Source: CAYZAW01 sp964476505
GTDB taxonomy: Bacteria; Bacillota; Clostridia; Christensenellales; CAG-138
Assembly: GCA_964476505.1 (NCBI GenBank)
Contig: CAYZAW010000026.1
Span: forward strand, 1 to 32,685
Direction of reading: 5' to 3'
Length of the DNA stretch: 32,685 nt
Shown here piece by piece: positions 15,241 through 22,778 of the stretch. The position numbers and the translations under genes are program-made. Below the pieces are notes generated by a model. The model searched no databases and had not been told where the DNA came from. It saw only the letters and a list, made by a program, of their open reading frames with translations. The first letter of the stretch is position 1, and each line of letters starts with the position of its first letter.

Positions 15241-15846
15241 ATGCCGGATACCAAGGAGCTAATATTGCAGGCGGCGCTGACGCTGTTTGCGCAAAACGGT
15301 TATGAAGCTGTATCCGTACGGGATATTGCGGCACAGCTTAGCATCACAAAAGGGGCGCTATATAAGCACTACGAGAACAAGCGGGATATTTTTAACAGCA
15401 TACTTCGGCGCATGGAAGAAAGCGACGCACAGCACGCCAAAGCATACAGCCTGCCGGAAGGCGCTTACGAACAGATGGCAGAAGCCTACGGTTCCGCCGC
15501 GCTGAAGGCCGTAAAGGAATACAGCGTTGCCCAGTACCGCTGTTGGACGGAGGAGGCCTTTTCCGCCGCCTTTCGCAGGCTTCTAACGCTGGAGCAGTAT
15601 AAAAGCCCGGAAATGGCGGCGCTGTATCAGCAGTATTTGGCAGGCGGCCCTTTGCGTTACCTAACAGACCTGTTCCGGGAACTGCTGCCACAAAGCATGC
15701 GCAGCGATGCAGAAGCAAAACGGCTGGCGCTCGCCTTTTATGCACCCATCTATCTTGGATACAGCCTGTATGACGGTACAACAAACAAAGAAGAAATAAC
15801 CGCGCAGGTTGCGGCGCACATTCAAGGCTTTGCGCTGCCAGCCTAG
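15241..15846 (+). CDS. TetR/AcrR family transcriptional regulator
   Basis: A 201-residue regulator. The N-terminal DNA-binding domain (residues 1-50) contains GYEAVSVRDIAAQLSITKGALYKHYENK, a classic TetR helix-turn-helix ending in YKHY. The rest is helical and carries the ligand pocket. AGGAGG lies 7 bases before the ATG. It is followed after 33 bases by a methyltransferase gene, probably in the same transcript, and a partial palindrome at its own promoter suggests autoregulation. Ligand unknown. In clostridia such proteins often control stress or drug-response genes, but nothing here fixes that. Confidence 0.9.
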   Translation: MPDTKELILQAALTLFAQNGYEAVSVRDIAAQLSITKGALYKHYENKRDIFNSILRRMEESDAQHAKAYSLPEGAYEQMAEAYGSAALKAVKEYSVAQYRCWTEEAFSAAFRRLLTLEQYKSPEMAALYQQYLAGGPLRYLTDLFRELLPQSMRSDAEAKRLALAFYAPIYLGYSLYDGTTNKEEITAQVAAHIQGFALPA

Positions 15847-15879
15847 AAAAATCGACCATTACAAAGGAGAGAATTACCT

Positions 15880-16596
15880 ATGAAGTACACAAAAAGCAAA
15901 AAATACGATTGTAAGGCCATCAATGACCGCATTATGGGGCCAAACCCCATCAAGCTGGAGGAAGAGCTGCTGCAAGACCACCGCATCCCGGAGGGTGCAG
16001 TGGTGATGGACTTGGGCAGCGGGCAGGGCGTGACCTCCTTGTTTTTAGCCAAGGAGTACGGCTTTACCGTATACGCTGCCGACCTTTGGAGCGACCCTGC
16101 GGAAAACCAAGCGTTCTTTGCGGAAATGGGGCTGACGGAGCAAAAGATCAAGGCCGTGAAGGCAGACGCAAGCGATCTGCCCTTTGAAAAAGCCTTCTTT
16201 GACGCGGTCATCAGCACGGACTCCTATAATTACTTTGGGCGCGACCCGGCGTATTTAGGGGAAAAGCTGCTGCCCTGCGTCAAGCCCGGCGGATATGTGT
16301 ACATCGCTATCCCCGGCATGGTGAAGGATTGCCACGACAACCTGCCGCAGGAACTGCTGCTTTCTTGGACGCCGGAGCAGTTAGAGTATATGCACGATGT
16401 TGCCTACTGGACGAATATGGTACGGCAAACCGAGGGAATCGAGATCATTTCCGTTCACCAGATGGAAAGCAACGAGGAGGTTTGGGCGGACTGGCTCAAG
16501 CAGGATAACGAATATGCCATAGGCGACCGAAAATCCATGGAAGCCGGCGGCGGCAAGTACCTCAACTTTATTGCCATCATCCTGCAAAAGAAATAG
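15880..16596 (+). CDS. SAM-dependent class I methyltransferase
   Basis: A 238-residue Rossmann-type methyltransferase. Motif I is MDLGSGQG (43-50), followed by an acidic end of strand 2 (AADLWS), ADASDLPF (motif II region) and DAVISTDSYNYFG. It reads like the small-molecule methyltransferases of the UbiE/COQ5-like class. Substrate unknown. AAGGAGAG precedes the ATG. It is the second gene of the tetR pair and ends at a shared terminator, so the TetR protein probably controls it. Confidence 0.87.
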   Translation: MKYTKSKKYDCKAINDRIMGPNPIKLEEELLQDHRIPEGAVVMDLGSGQGVTSLFLAKEYGFTVYAADLWSDPAENQAFFAEMGLTEQKIKAVKADASDLPFEKAFFDAVISTDSYNYFGRDPAYLGEKLLPCVKPGGYVYIAIPGMVKDCHDNLPQELLLSWTPEQLEYMHDVAYWTNMVRQTEGIEIISVHQMESNEEVWADWLKQDNEYAIGDRKSMEAGGGKYLNFIAIILQKK

Positions 16597-16602
16597 CAGT
16601 AT

Positions 16603-16637
16603 AAAAGCGCTTTGGTAAACTCGCCAAAGCGCTTTTT
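16603..16637. terminator. Bidirectional terminator between methyltransferase and lyxose isomerase
   Basis: A 13-base perfect stem (16603-16615 with 16624-16636), eight-base loop and T-runs on both strands between convergent genes. Confidence 0.93.
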
Positions 16638-16650
16638 CGTTCATCACCTG

Positions 16651-17337
16651 TTATTTTGCGGGCGGATACTCGTTGCACAGCAGCCGGTAGGGCGCTTCGT
16701 CCTCCTCAATGGCAGGAAAGCGGCCAACAGGCGGGTTAAAGCGGTTATCGGTATTATCGTCGTTACACTCGCTGACCTCGCCAATTAGCACCGGGCCGGT
16801 GCCCGGCTCCACTTCAAAATCGTGATACAGATACGGCTGGATGGCAATGCTCATGCCCGGCTGCAAGCGCACCTGCGTGCCTGCGGGCACCACTGTGGTA
16901 ACGCCGTCTAAATGCACGGTCACGTCGCTTACTTTATCCACCTCTTCATCCGGCAGGGAGTTATACACGCGTATCAGCAGGTTGCCGCCGCCGCGATTGA
17001 TAATATCCTCCATCTTCTTCCAGTGAAAGTGATTGGGAGAGTACTGCCCTTCCTTTAAGTACAGCAGCTTTTCCGCATAGGACTTTTTATACAGGTGCTT
17101 CATTTTTAGGTTGCCGTTTCGGATGGTGATAAGCGAAAAGCCCACCTTATCAAAATCTCCAAGGCCGTAATCCGTAATATCCCACCCCAGCATATTGTCT
17201 CTGATCTCATCGTATTCGTGCCCCTTGGCTGCCCATTCTTCCGGCGTGATATGGCAAAAGGGCGGCAGGCTGAAGCGGTAGTCCTTGATCATTTGTTCCA
17301 TTTCGCGTAAGGCGGCATTGATTTCGCTGCGTTTCAT
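16651..17337 (-). CDS. D-lyxose ketol-isomerase
   Basis: A 228-residue cupin-fold sugar isomerase. The Mn-binding residues fall where the family has them: His103 and His105 (NHFHWKKME), Glu110 and His172 (YLYHDF). The segment GEVSECNDDNTDNRF is also characteristic. The enzyme interconverts D-lyxose and D-xylulose and, in some members, D-mannose and D-fructose. It stands alone under its own promoter, with no transporter or kinase next to it. The xylulokinase-like protein at 6583-8157 could act on its product, though the two genes are about 8.5 kb apart. GGAAG lies about 10 bases before the ATG. Confidence 0.9.
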   Translation of the reverse strand: MKRSEINAALREMEQMIKDYRFSLPPFCHITPEEWAAKGHEYDEIRDNMLGWDITDYGLGDFDKVGFSLITIRNGNLKMKHLYKKSYAEKLLYLKEGQYSPNHFHWKKMEDIINRGGGNLLIRVYNSLPDEEVDKVSDVTVHLDGVTTVVPAGTQVRLQPGMSIAIQPYLYHDFEVEPGTGPVLIGEVSECNDDNTDNRFNPPVGRFPAIEEDEAPYRLLCNEYPPAK

Positions 17338-17407
17338 ATGTACAGTTCTTCCTTTCCGTGATTTGAATAATGGTGCGGTAGGCTTTTGTATTGTTTGGAT
17401 GTGCTAT

Positions 17408-17416
17408 ATTATACCA
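17408..17416 (-). promoter_or_regulatory. Extended -10 promoter of D-lyxose isomerase
   Basis: On the minus strand the element reads TGGTATAAT, about 70 bases before the isomerase ATG; the -35 region is weak (TTTGGT at 17 bases). Confidence 0.6.
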
Positions 17417-17443
17417 CAGCGTGCGTGCGAACCAAAGCATAGG

Positions 17444-17471
17444 AAAACCCGGTGCAAACGCGCCGGGTTTT
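17444..17471 (-). terminator. Terminator of the 90-residue hypothetical gene
   Basis: A perfect nine-base stem AAAACCCGG/CCGGGTTTT with a ten-base loop, 35 bases after the stop of the minus-strand gene at 17506. Confidence 0.75.
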
Positions 17472-17505
17472 ACGATGTACAACAATGTTACTCTAAGTAT
17501 GCTGC

Positions 17506-17778
17506 CTAAACCTTTTGGTTCTCTACAAGCCAGCTTTGCAGCGCGTTTTTGGCGCTTTCAGACGTGGTATACTCCCCGTTGTTCCATGGGATCTGGTTCC
17601 TTGAAATATACTGGGCAGCATACAGCCACGCGACCGTGGTGTAATCGGCAGCATTTATTGGGGAAATCACCGTCAATAGCCGTGTTCTCCATTTTGCCGC
17701 CGGAAGATCGGAAACAAAGCGGCAGCCGCTCAATTGAACCAGCTTATCCAGCAACGCTGCGTTATCGTTCCGCTCCAT
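17506..17778 (-). CDS. Hypothetical protein, 90 residues
   Basis: A protein I do not recognise. It is mostly soluble, with two tryptophan-containing stretches (AAKWRTRLLTVISP and VAWLYAAQYISRNQIPW) and no membrane segment or signal peptide; it could be a small helical domain. It looks real because GGGGAGATGGAAGG lies just before the ATG, a TAGACA/TAGACT promoter with a 17-base spacer is found upstream at 17844-17872, and a clean terminator follows. A longer open frame on the opposite strand has no ribosome site or family resemblance. Confidence 0.65.
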   Translation of the reverse strand: MERNDNAALLDKLVQLSGCRFVSDLPAAKWRTRLLTVISPINAADYTTVAWLYAAQYISRNQIPWNNGEYTTSESAKNALQSWLVENQKV

Positions 17779-18090
17779 ACCCTTCCATCTCCCCTTGTGT
17801 TTTTTGCCTATCCGGCAGTTGCTTTTACTTCGTACAGTTTATTAGTCTATCATTACTAAGTCTTTTTGTCTACATTTTGAAAATGGACGATCCTTTTGTC
17901 GAACGGATAAAGCGACGCATATCTGCCGCTTGATTTTGAACGTGGAAAAATGACAATGACCGAAATTAAAGCAGTTTTTGCTTCTTATATATTCCAAAAT
18001 ATGGTCTGGTTGTCTTAAATTCCGCTATATGTCGCCTCTAATCATGCATCCCGCATTCAGGTACAATTTATCTATCGGGAGGTATGCTAT
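17779..18090. other. 312-base gene-free divergent intergenic region
   Basis: AT-richer than its surroundings. It holds the minus-strand promoter at 17844-17872, a weak ATCC/GGAT inverted repeat near 17890-17908, and, just before the XRE gene, TACAAT (18062-18067) without a convincing -35, followed by a GGGAGG ribosome site. No gene, RNA or repeat was recognised in the rest. Confidence 0.6.
17844..17872 (-). promoter_or_regulatory. Promoter of the 90-residue hypothetical gene
   Basis: On the minus strand TAGACA (17867-17872) and TAGACT (17844-17849) are separated by exactly 17 bases. Confidence 0.45.
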
Positions 18091-18456
18091 ATGCCCCAAG
18101 TACGAAAAACGCCGCTGCCCTTCCCCCGTTCCGGCGAGTGCATCCGGTATTACCGGGAGCTTCGCGGTTATACGCAGGAAGAACTGGCAAATATGATCGG
18201 TATCTCTCCCAGTTATTTGGGGTATATTGAACGCAGCCGTCAAATGGCGTCCGTGCAAAACCTGCATAAGCTGGCGCAGACCTTGGCGGTGCCCATGGAA
18301 TCCCTTTTAGATCCCGCATACCGAAAGGAAGAGCACGGCAGCCTGAAAAGCGTGCTGGTGGAGCAGATCAAAAATCTCAACGAGGAAGAGTGTAAGATTG
18401 CCTATGAGCTCATCAGCCGTATCGTGCCTATGATTCGGCAGCATAACAAGCGTTGA
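18091..18456 (+). CDS. XRE family helix-turn-helix regulator
   Basis: A 121-residue protein with a Cro/C1-type helix-turn-helix at about residues 16-70 (RELRGYTQEELANMIGISPSYLGYIER). A short helical C-terminal region (about 80-118) could mediate dimerisation. It has no peptidase or cupin domain. GGGAGG lies 7-8 bases before the ATG. Its target is not evident; the helical-bundle gene downstream is separated by a terminator, so it may act mainly on itself or elsewhere. Confidence 0.88.
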   Translation: MPQVRKTPLPFPRSGECIRYYRELRGYTQEELANMIGISPSYLGYIERSRQMASVQNLHKLAQTLAVPMESLLDPAYRKEEHGSLKSVLVEQIKNLNEEECKIAYELISRIVPMIRQHNKR

Positions 18457-18477
18457 TTGCACCTTTGCCATCCATCC

Positions 18478-18504
18478 AAAACGCCTCCAGCGAGGCGTTT
18501 TTTT
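18478..18504 (+). terminator. Terminator after the XRE regulator
   Basis: A ten-base perfect stem AAAACGCCTC/GAGGCGTTTT with a CAGC loop and a T7 run. Confidence 0.93.
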
Positions 18505-18567
18505 CATATAACATCCGGCGCGTATGGTTTTTCCGGCAAGCCGCCATACTACCCTTGAGGTGAGAAT

Positions 18568-18993
18568 ATGAAGGACACAGAATTATTGCTATACATCAGC
18601 AAAACGGCAGAAATGGGCGTGATCGGCCTTAGAGACGTGGAGGATCGCACCAAGGGCGAAGGGCTTCGCACCGCCATTACCCAGCAGATTCATGAATACG
18701 AGGCGATATCCAAGGAATCGGCGGCGCTGCTGGAACGGGTAGGCGAAAAGCCCAACGACCCCGGTCTTTTGAATCGCATTTCCTCCGAGGTAATGACCAT
18801 GATGAAAACCATGAACGATTCCTCCGACTCCACGATTGCGGAGATGGTGATACAGGGCAACACCATGGGCATCAGCAAGATCATCCAGCACATACACGAT
18901 TATGACGGCAACGACGCAGACGTTCGCCGCTTGGCGGATAAGCTGCTGGAAACCGAGCAGGCCAACGTGGAGCAGATGAAACAGTTTCTATAA
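18568..18993 (+). CDS. Hypothetical helical-bundle protein, 141 residues
   Basis: An entirely helix-forming soluble protein with four likely helices (about 2-20, 30-57, 66-88 and 95-140), rich in Met, Glu and Gln. The pattern is like a ferritin-like or DUF2383-type four-helix bundle, but the pairs of ExxH motifs needed for a di-iron site are not obvious: HEYE near residue 42 and HIHDYD near residue 108 are the only candidates. GAGGTGAG precedes the ATG, and a GC-rich hairpin follows the stop. It stands alone after the XRE terminator. Function unknown; a link with metal or stress is a guess. Confidence 0.75.
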   Translation: MKDTELLLYISKTAEMGVIGLRDVEDRTKGEGLRTAITQQIHEYEAISKESAALLERVGEKPNDPGLLNRISSEVMTMMKTMNDSSDSTIAEMVIQGNTMGISKIIQHIHDYDGNDADVRRLADKLLETEQANVEQMKQFL

Positions 18994-19002
18994 AATCATT
19001 TT

Positions 19003-19026
19003 GAGCGGGGAAGCACTTCCCCGCTC
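19003..19026 (+). terminator. Terminator after the helical-bundle gene
   Basis: A perfect ten-base GC-rich stem GAGCGGGGAA/TTCCCCGCTC with a four-base loop; the trailing T tract (TGTTATTAT) is interrupted. Confidence 0.75.
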
Positions 19027-19098
19027 TGTTATTATATTGGCTATGATGCCGGCGCTGACGGGTACGGCACGAACCTGATACAATTCTTCCATGTGTTA

Positions 19099-19127
19099 TT
19101 TTCAGTTAATATAAATCATGCTATAAT
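19099..19127 (+). promoter_or_regulatory. Promoter of the acyltransferase gene
   Basis: TTTTCA at 19099-19104 and TATAAT at 19122-19127 with 17 bases between and TG one base before the -10. The two boxes are identical to those of the PilZ-like/GT2 promoter at 906-934. Confidence 0.75.
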
Positions 19128-19166
19128 GCAAACGCACATCATCCATATCAAAAGGAGTCCCGCTTT

Positions 19167-20330
19167 ATGAAGGCATTGACCGACCCCTGTATGCTGCTCA
19201 ACATTGCGTTGCTGCTGTTACTGGTGCTTGGCTGTAAAAAAGCGCCCATGGGAACATTCCACGACGACGCGCTTTCGCTTGGCAACGCCAAGGCTTTACA
19301 AGGCTTTTGTGCCATGGCGATCGTTTTGCATCATATTTCGCAACGCTTTGCCTACGATTTGAACCGGCCTGTTCCCTGTTGGGGCTGGATTCTAAACGGC
19401 GGCGTATTTTTAACAGCTTTCTTTTTCTTCTTTTCCGGTTACGGCTTGCTTTTAAGCTATCAAAGCAAGGAAAACTATTTGCATAACTTTTTAAAGAAAC
19501 GTTTGACTACCGTGCTTGTGCCCTTTTATATCGCAGAGCTTCTGTTCCTTCTGATATCGTTTGTTGCGGACGGGCCCTTTTCCTTGGCGGAAACCCTGCT
19601 GTACGCAACCGGAATCGTGCTTTCTAACGCGCATCTTTGGTACATCGTTGAAATCTGCGTGCTGTATGTCGCGTTCTATAAGATTTTCCGCCGCTCCAAA
19701 AGCACGAAACGCTCCGTGCTGTATATGCTGCTGTTCGTTCTGGCGCTCATCTGCTTTTCCGTTTTGCTGGGGCATGATTTCGGCCACGGGCATTGGTTTA
19801 TGGGCGAATGGTGGTTCAATACCGTGCTTTGCTTCCCCTTGGGCATGTTGATTGCGCTGTACTGGAAGCCGATTCTTGCCTTTGTGAAAAAGCACTATGT
19901 GCTTTGCCTTGCCATAAGCATCCTGCTGTTTATCGGGCTGCATTTTGCTTCCGCCTATATGCAGGCAACGCGCGGCTACTATACAGAAACCAGCACCTCT
20001 CGCGGCACGGGGGATAAATTCCTGACGTTGCTGTTGCAAGCGCCGGAGGTCGTGCTGTGCGTTGTTACCGTTCTCCTCCTTTCGCTGAAGCTGCGTTTTT
20101 GTAATCAAGCGCTGCGCTTCATTGGCAGCTTTGCCTTGGAATTGTATGTATCGCATAACATATTTGTGTACTTCCTGTTGTATCTGTTTCCAAGGCTCAG
20201 TCCGTTCCTGTACGCGCTCATTTGCTATGCGCTGGCCATCCCCACCGCTTACCTGCTGCACCGGCTTTGCGAGCGCATCAAAAAGCCGCTTTTAGAACGG
20301 CTTATGGGCCCGTTTGGAGCAAACGTTTAA
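19167..20330 (+). CDS. Acyltransferase family 3 membrane protein (OafA/YrhL-like)
   Basis: A 387-residue integral membrane protein with about ten hydrophobic segments. The N-terminal region has the family core: GFCAMAIVLHHIS with the conserved histidine (His55 region), then FFFFSGYGLLLSY. These proteins transfer acetyl or other acyl groups onto cell-surface sugars such as O-antigen, exopolysaccharide or peptidoglycan. AAAGGAG lies 9 bases before the ATG. It is a single-gene unit. Together with the envelope pair downstream and the polysaccharide synthase at 971 it suggests surface-glycan modification, but no direct link is visible apart from the shared promoter boxes. Confidence 0.88.
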   Translation: MKALTDPCMLLNIALLLLLVLGCKKAPMGTFHDDALSLGNAKALQGFCAMAIVLHHISQRFAYDLNRPVPCWGWILNGGVFLTAFFFFFSGYGLLLSYQSKENYLHNFLKKRLTTVLVPFYIAELLFLLISFVADGPFSLAETLLYATGIVLSNAHLWYIVEICVLYVAFYKIFRRSKSTKRSVLYMLLFVLALICFSVLLGHDFGHGHWFMGEWWFNTVLCFPLGMLIALYWKPILAFVKKHYVLCLAISILLFIGLHFASAYMQATRGYYTETSTSRGTGDKFLTLLLQAPEVVLCVVTVLLLSLKLRFCNQALRFIGSFALELYVSHNIFVYFLLYLFPRLSPFLYALICYALAIPTAYLLHRLCERIKKPLLERLMGPFGANV

Positions 20331-20368
20331 CATTCTATTACTGCAAAATGTATTGATTTCTTTCCCAT

Positions 20369-20399
20369 ACGGAGCCTGTCGCAACGGCTCCGTTTTTTT
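20369..20399 (+). terminator. Terminator after the acyltransferase gene
   Basis: An eight-base perfect stem ACGGAGCC/GGCTCCGT, nine-base loop and a T7 run. Confidence 0.93.
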
Positions 20400-20518
20400 A
20401 CGGCGTGCCCTTGGCTGTTTTTTTTCATAATAAAATCAAGCAATGCTTCTTGCTGCCTCATCATATGCTGAAAAATGGTCATCCTGTAAGAAGGACTGTT
20501 TTGCTGCAAGCGAACCGG

Positions 20519-20547
20519 TTGACCGGCAACGCGCAGTAGGATATGAT
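20519..20547 (+). promoter_or_regulatory. Promoter of the phosphodiester glycosidase-LCP operon
   Basis: TTGACC at 20519-20524 and TATGAT at 20542-20547, spacer 17 bases. Between the acyltransferase terminator and this promoter I see nothing further. Confidence 0.7.
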
Positions 20548-20567
20548 ATATAACGCATGGAGGCGGT

Positions 20568-21737
20568 ATGAAGAAAAGGCGGGCAAAACTCTCAACGCTT
20601 TATGTAATTACGGGGCTTCTTTCCGTCGTCTTGGCGGCAGTTGTGTATGCGGACTGCCTGATAGGCGATATTTACCTTGCGCAGAAAAAGAATGCGGCGT
20701 TGTCGCTTGGCGCAACCCCCATCCCCGTGCTGGACAGTACCCCAACGCCTGTACCCACCCCCACGCCAACAGCGCCGCCGCAGCCCACGCGAACGCCTCT
20801 TGCAGGGGATATTGCAGGGGTTCGCTTTCCGGACTACGATACCGGTGAAAACGCGGATTACAGCTATCAAACCGATGAATTGAAAATTGCGGTAAACAAG
20901 GTGGAAGACCTTGGCGTTACCTATTACGTTGCCGATATTTGGATGCGCAACATCAGTTGCTTTCAAACGGCGTTTTCCAGCGGAAAGTATAAGGGCAAGC
21001 GGCAGGACGCAGAAAAGATTTCCAAGGACAACAATGCGGTTTTAGCCGTCAACGGAGATTTTTTAGGCGGCCTTGTGATCAGAAACGGCGTGCTGTATAA
21101 AAAGGCCGTAAAGCGCTTTATTGAAGAGGAGGAAGAGCCGGACACGACTCCCGGCGAGATTCCTACTGTGTACGATCCGTTTGCTCTCCCCACGCCTACT
21201 CCCACGCCAACACCCAAGCCTAAGAGTGCACAGCGGCCGGAGCGCGCCACCTGCGTGCTGTATGCTGACGGGCGCATGATAACGGAGGAATATCAAACCT
21301 TCCGCTCCGTAAAGGCCATGGAACGCGGGGCGTGGCAGGGCTGGCAGTTTGGCCCCACGCTGGTACGCGGCGGCGTTGCGGCAGAGGACGTAAAAAAGCA
21401 GGGGCGCAATCCCCGCACTATGCTTGGCTATTACGAGCCGGGACATTACTGCATCGTGGTGATAGACGGCAGGCAGAAGGGCTATTCCATCGGCATGAAT
21501 TTCTACGAAATGATGGAGCTTGCCAAGTCCCTCGGGCTAACGGAGGCCTACAATCTGGACGGCGGCGGCAGCGCCATCATGACGTTTAACGGCGAGATCA
21601 TCAACCGGCCTTCCGGCGGCAACAACGGACGCAGCCTGCCGGACATGGTGGTCATTGGCGAATATGTAACGCCGGATAAGCTGTTTTCGCCCACGCCCGC
21701 GCCAACACCCATCTCGGAGGAAGAACAGCCTCAATGA
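20568..21737 (+). CDS. Membrane-anchored phosphodiester glycosidase family protein (NAGPA domain)
   Basis: A 389-residue exported protein. A membrane anchor (about residues 10-30) is followed by a Thr-Pro-rich linker (about 50-78) and an NAGPA-type domain. Recognisable pieces are LAVNGDFLGGLVIRNGVL, FGPTLVRGG, NPRTMLGYYEPGHYCIVVIDGR and the C-terminal YNLDGGGSAIMTFNGEIINRPSG then GRSLPDMVVI. A second Thr-Pro repeat (about 205-225) interrupts the domain and a short third one ends the protein. NAGPA-family enzymes uncover phosphodiester-linked GlcNAc; bacterial members act on cell-wall or exopolymer sugars outside the cell. The stop overlaps the start of the LCP-like gene (ATGA), so the two are translationally coupled. 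GGAGG lies 4 bases before the ATG. Confidence 0.88.
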   Translation: MKKRRAKLSTLYVITGLLSVVLAAVVYADCLIGDIYLAQKKNAALSLGATPIPVLDSTPTPVPTPTPTAPPQPTRTPLAGDIAGVRFPDYDTGENADYSYQTDELKIAVNKVEDLGVTYYVADIWMRNISCFQTAFSSGKYKGKRQDAEKISKDNNAVLAVNGDFLGGLVIRNGVLYKKAVKRFIEEEEEPDTTPGEIPTVYDPFALPTPTPTPTPKPKSAQRPERATCVLYADGRMITEEYQTFRSVKAMERGAWQGWQFGPTLVRGGVAAEDVKKQGRNPRTMLGYYEPGHYCIVVIDGRQKGYSIGMNFYEMMELAKSLGLTEAYNLDGGGSAIMTFNGEIINRPSGGNNGRSLPDMVVIGEYVTPDKLFSPTPAPTPISEEEQPQ

Positions 21738-22708
21738 GCAGTATGCAGGAACAAAAACAGAATAACGCCCGGGAATGGCTTGTTGCCGCCATATGGTCGC
21801 TTACCGCCGTGATCACAGCAGGTATCATCGTGGGCGCGGTGCTTCTAAACAGCATCTATCAAGCGTCCGGCTGGAAGCCACTGTCTTCGGGAACAGCTTT
21901 TGAGGAGCAGGTGCCGATATACTCGCAGGAGCAGATAGACCGCTTTATTACGAGCGTGCTCGTTACCGTACAGAACGCGCCGCTCACGGACGAAACCGCG
22001 CCGCAGGAAATGCTGTTTGTTGCCACCTTTAACGCATACTCGCAAAAGCTTTCTGTAGCGGCGTTCATGAGCGATATTCTTGTTACGCCGGAGGGCTACG
22101 GCGAAATGACATTAGGCGAGGTCTGCGCTAAAGGCGGGCCGGGGTTATTGGTCAACGTGATGAACGAAGCCTTTGGGCTGGACTTGCAATATTACGCCTG
22201 TACGGACGCTGCGTCTCTTGCCGCCATGATCGATCTGCTGGGCGGGGTGCGCGTAACGCTGACGGCGGGAGAAGCAGGTTACATCAACGACGCGCTGCAA
22301 GCCTCCCGGTTCAACGCCATCAAGCCCGGAGATAACAGTCTTACAGGATCGCAGTGCATGGTGTATGCCATGGACGCGCTTAGCGGCACGGAAGCCTTTG
22401 GCTCTGCCCGGCGGCAGCTGCGCTTGATCGATTCTGCCGTATCCAACATGCGCCAAACCGCAACCAAAGCCCAGATGCTGCCCCTGCTTACGCTGGTTTC
22501 CAACAGCATCCGCACCAATTTAGATTTGATGACGCTTCGCAACATCGGTTACGAGATTTTAAAAGCGGAGGAAATGGAGTATGAAGGCCTGCTGCTGCCC
22601 TGTGAGGGAAGCTGGGCATACACCATGCTAAACGGGAAAAAGGTACTGCGCGTAAACCTGCCTAAAAATGCGAAATACCTGCGAGAGGTTCTATACAAGG
22701 CAATGTAA
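21734..22708 (+). CDS. LytR-CpsA-Psr (LCP)-like envelope protein, divergent
   Basis: A 324-residue protein with a membrane anchor (about 16-38) and an extracellular LCP-like domain (about 90-250). The strand-turn segment EMLFVATFNAYSQKLSVAAFMSDILV matches the usual position of the SIPRDT motif, but the conserved Arg is replaced by Ser. GGPGLLVNVMNEAFGL and IDLLGGVRV match the following family blocks, and SARRQLRLIDS keeps the late Arg-rich motif (Arg226, Arg227). LCP proteins transfer undecaprenyl-linked polymers (teichoic acids, capsule) to peptidoglycan. The missing Arg raises doubt about catalysis. The gene starts inside the stop of the NAGPA gene, and a joint role in anchoring or trimming a wall glycopolymer is likely. 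Confidence 0.8.
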   Translation: MSSMQEQKQNNAREWLVAAIWSLTAVITAGIIVGAVLLNSIYQASGWKPLSSGTAFEEQVPIYSQEQIDRFITSVLVTVQNAPLTDETAPQEMLFVATFNAYSQKLSVAAFMSDILVTPEGYGEMTLGEVCAKGGPGLLVNVMNEAFGLDLQYYACTDAASLAAMIDLLGGVRVTLTAGEAGYINDALQASRFNAIKPGDNSLTGSQCMVYAMDALSGTEAFGSARRQLRLIDSAVSNMRQTATKAQMLPLLTLVSNSIRTNLDLMTLRNIGYEILKAEEMEYEGLLLPCEGSWAYTMLNGKKVLRVNLPKNAKYLREVLYKAM

Positions 22709-22715
22709 TATACAC

Positions 22716-22744
22716 TACGCCCCCGGCAATATGCCGGGGGCGTA
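22716..22744. terminator. Terminator between LCP-like and ABC exporter genes
   Basis: A perfect 12-base stem (22716-22727 with 22733-22744) with a five-base loop, between convergent genes. The T tracts are poor on both sides, so efficiency is uncertain. Confidence 0.7.
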
Positions 22745-22778
22745 CCCTTTATAAGCGTCCGCGCCGCATGCGGGCGCT

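Noticed and set aside
17391..17933. 180-codon open frame on the plus strand opposite the 90-residue hypothetical gene
   Set aside because: It runs through a promoter, a terminator and another gene, has no ribosome site and a composition (Arg/Ser/Pro-rich) of a shadow frame.
20327..20509. 60-codon minus-strand open frame after the acyltransferase
   Set aside because: It crosses the acyltransferase terminator and overlaps the end of that gene, with no ribosome site.
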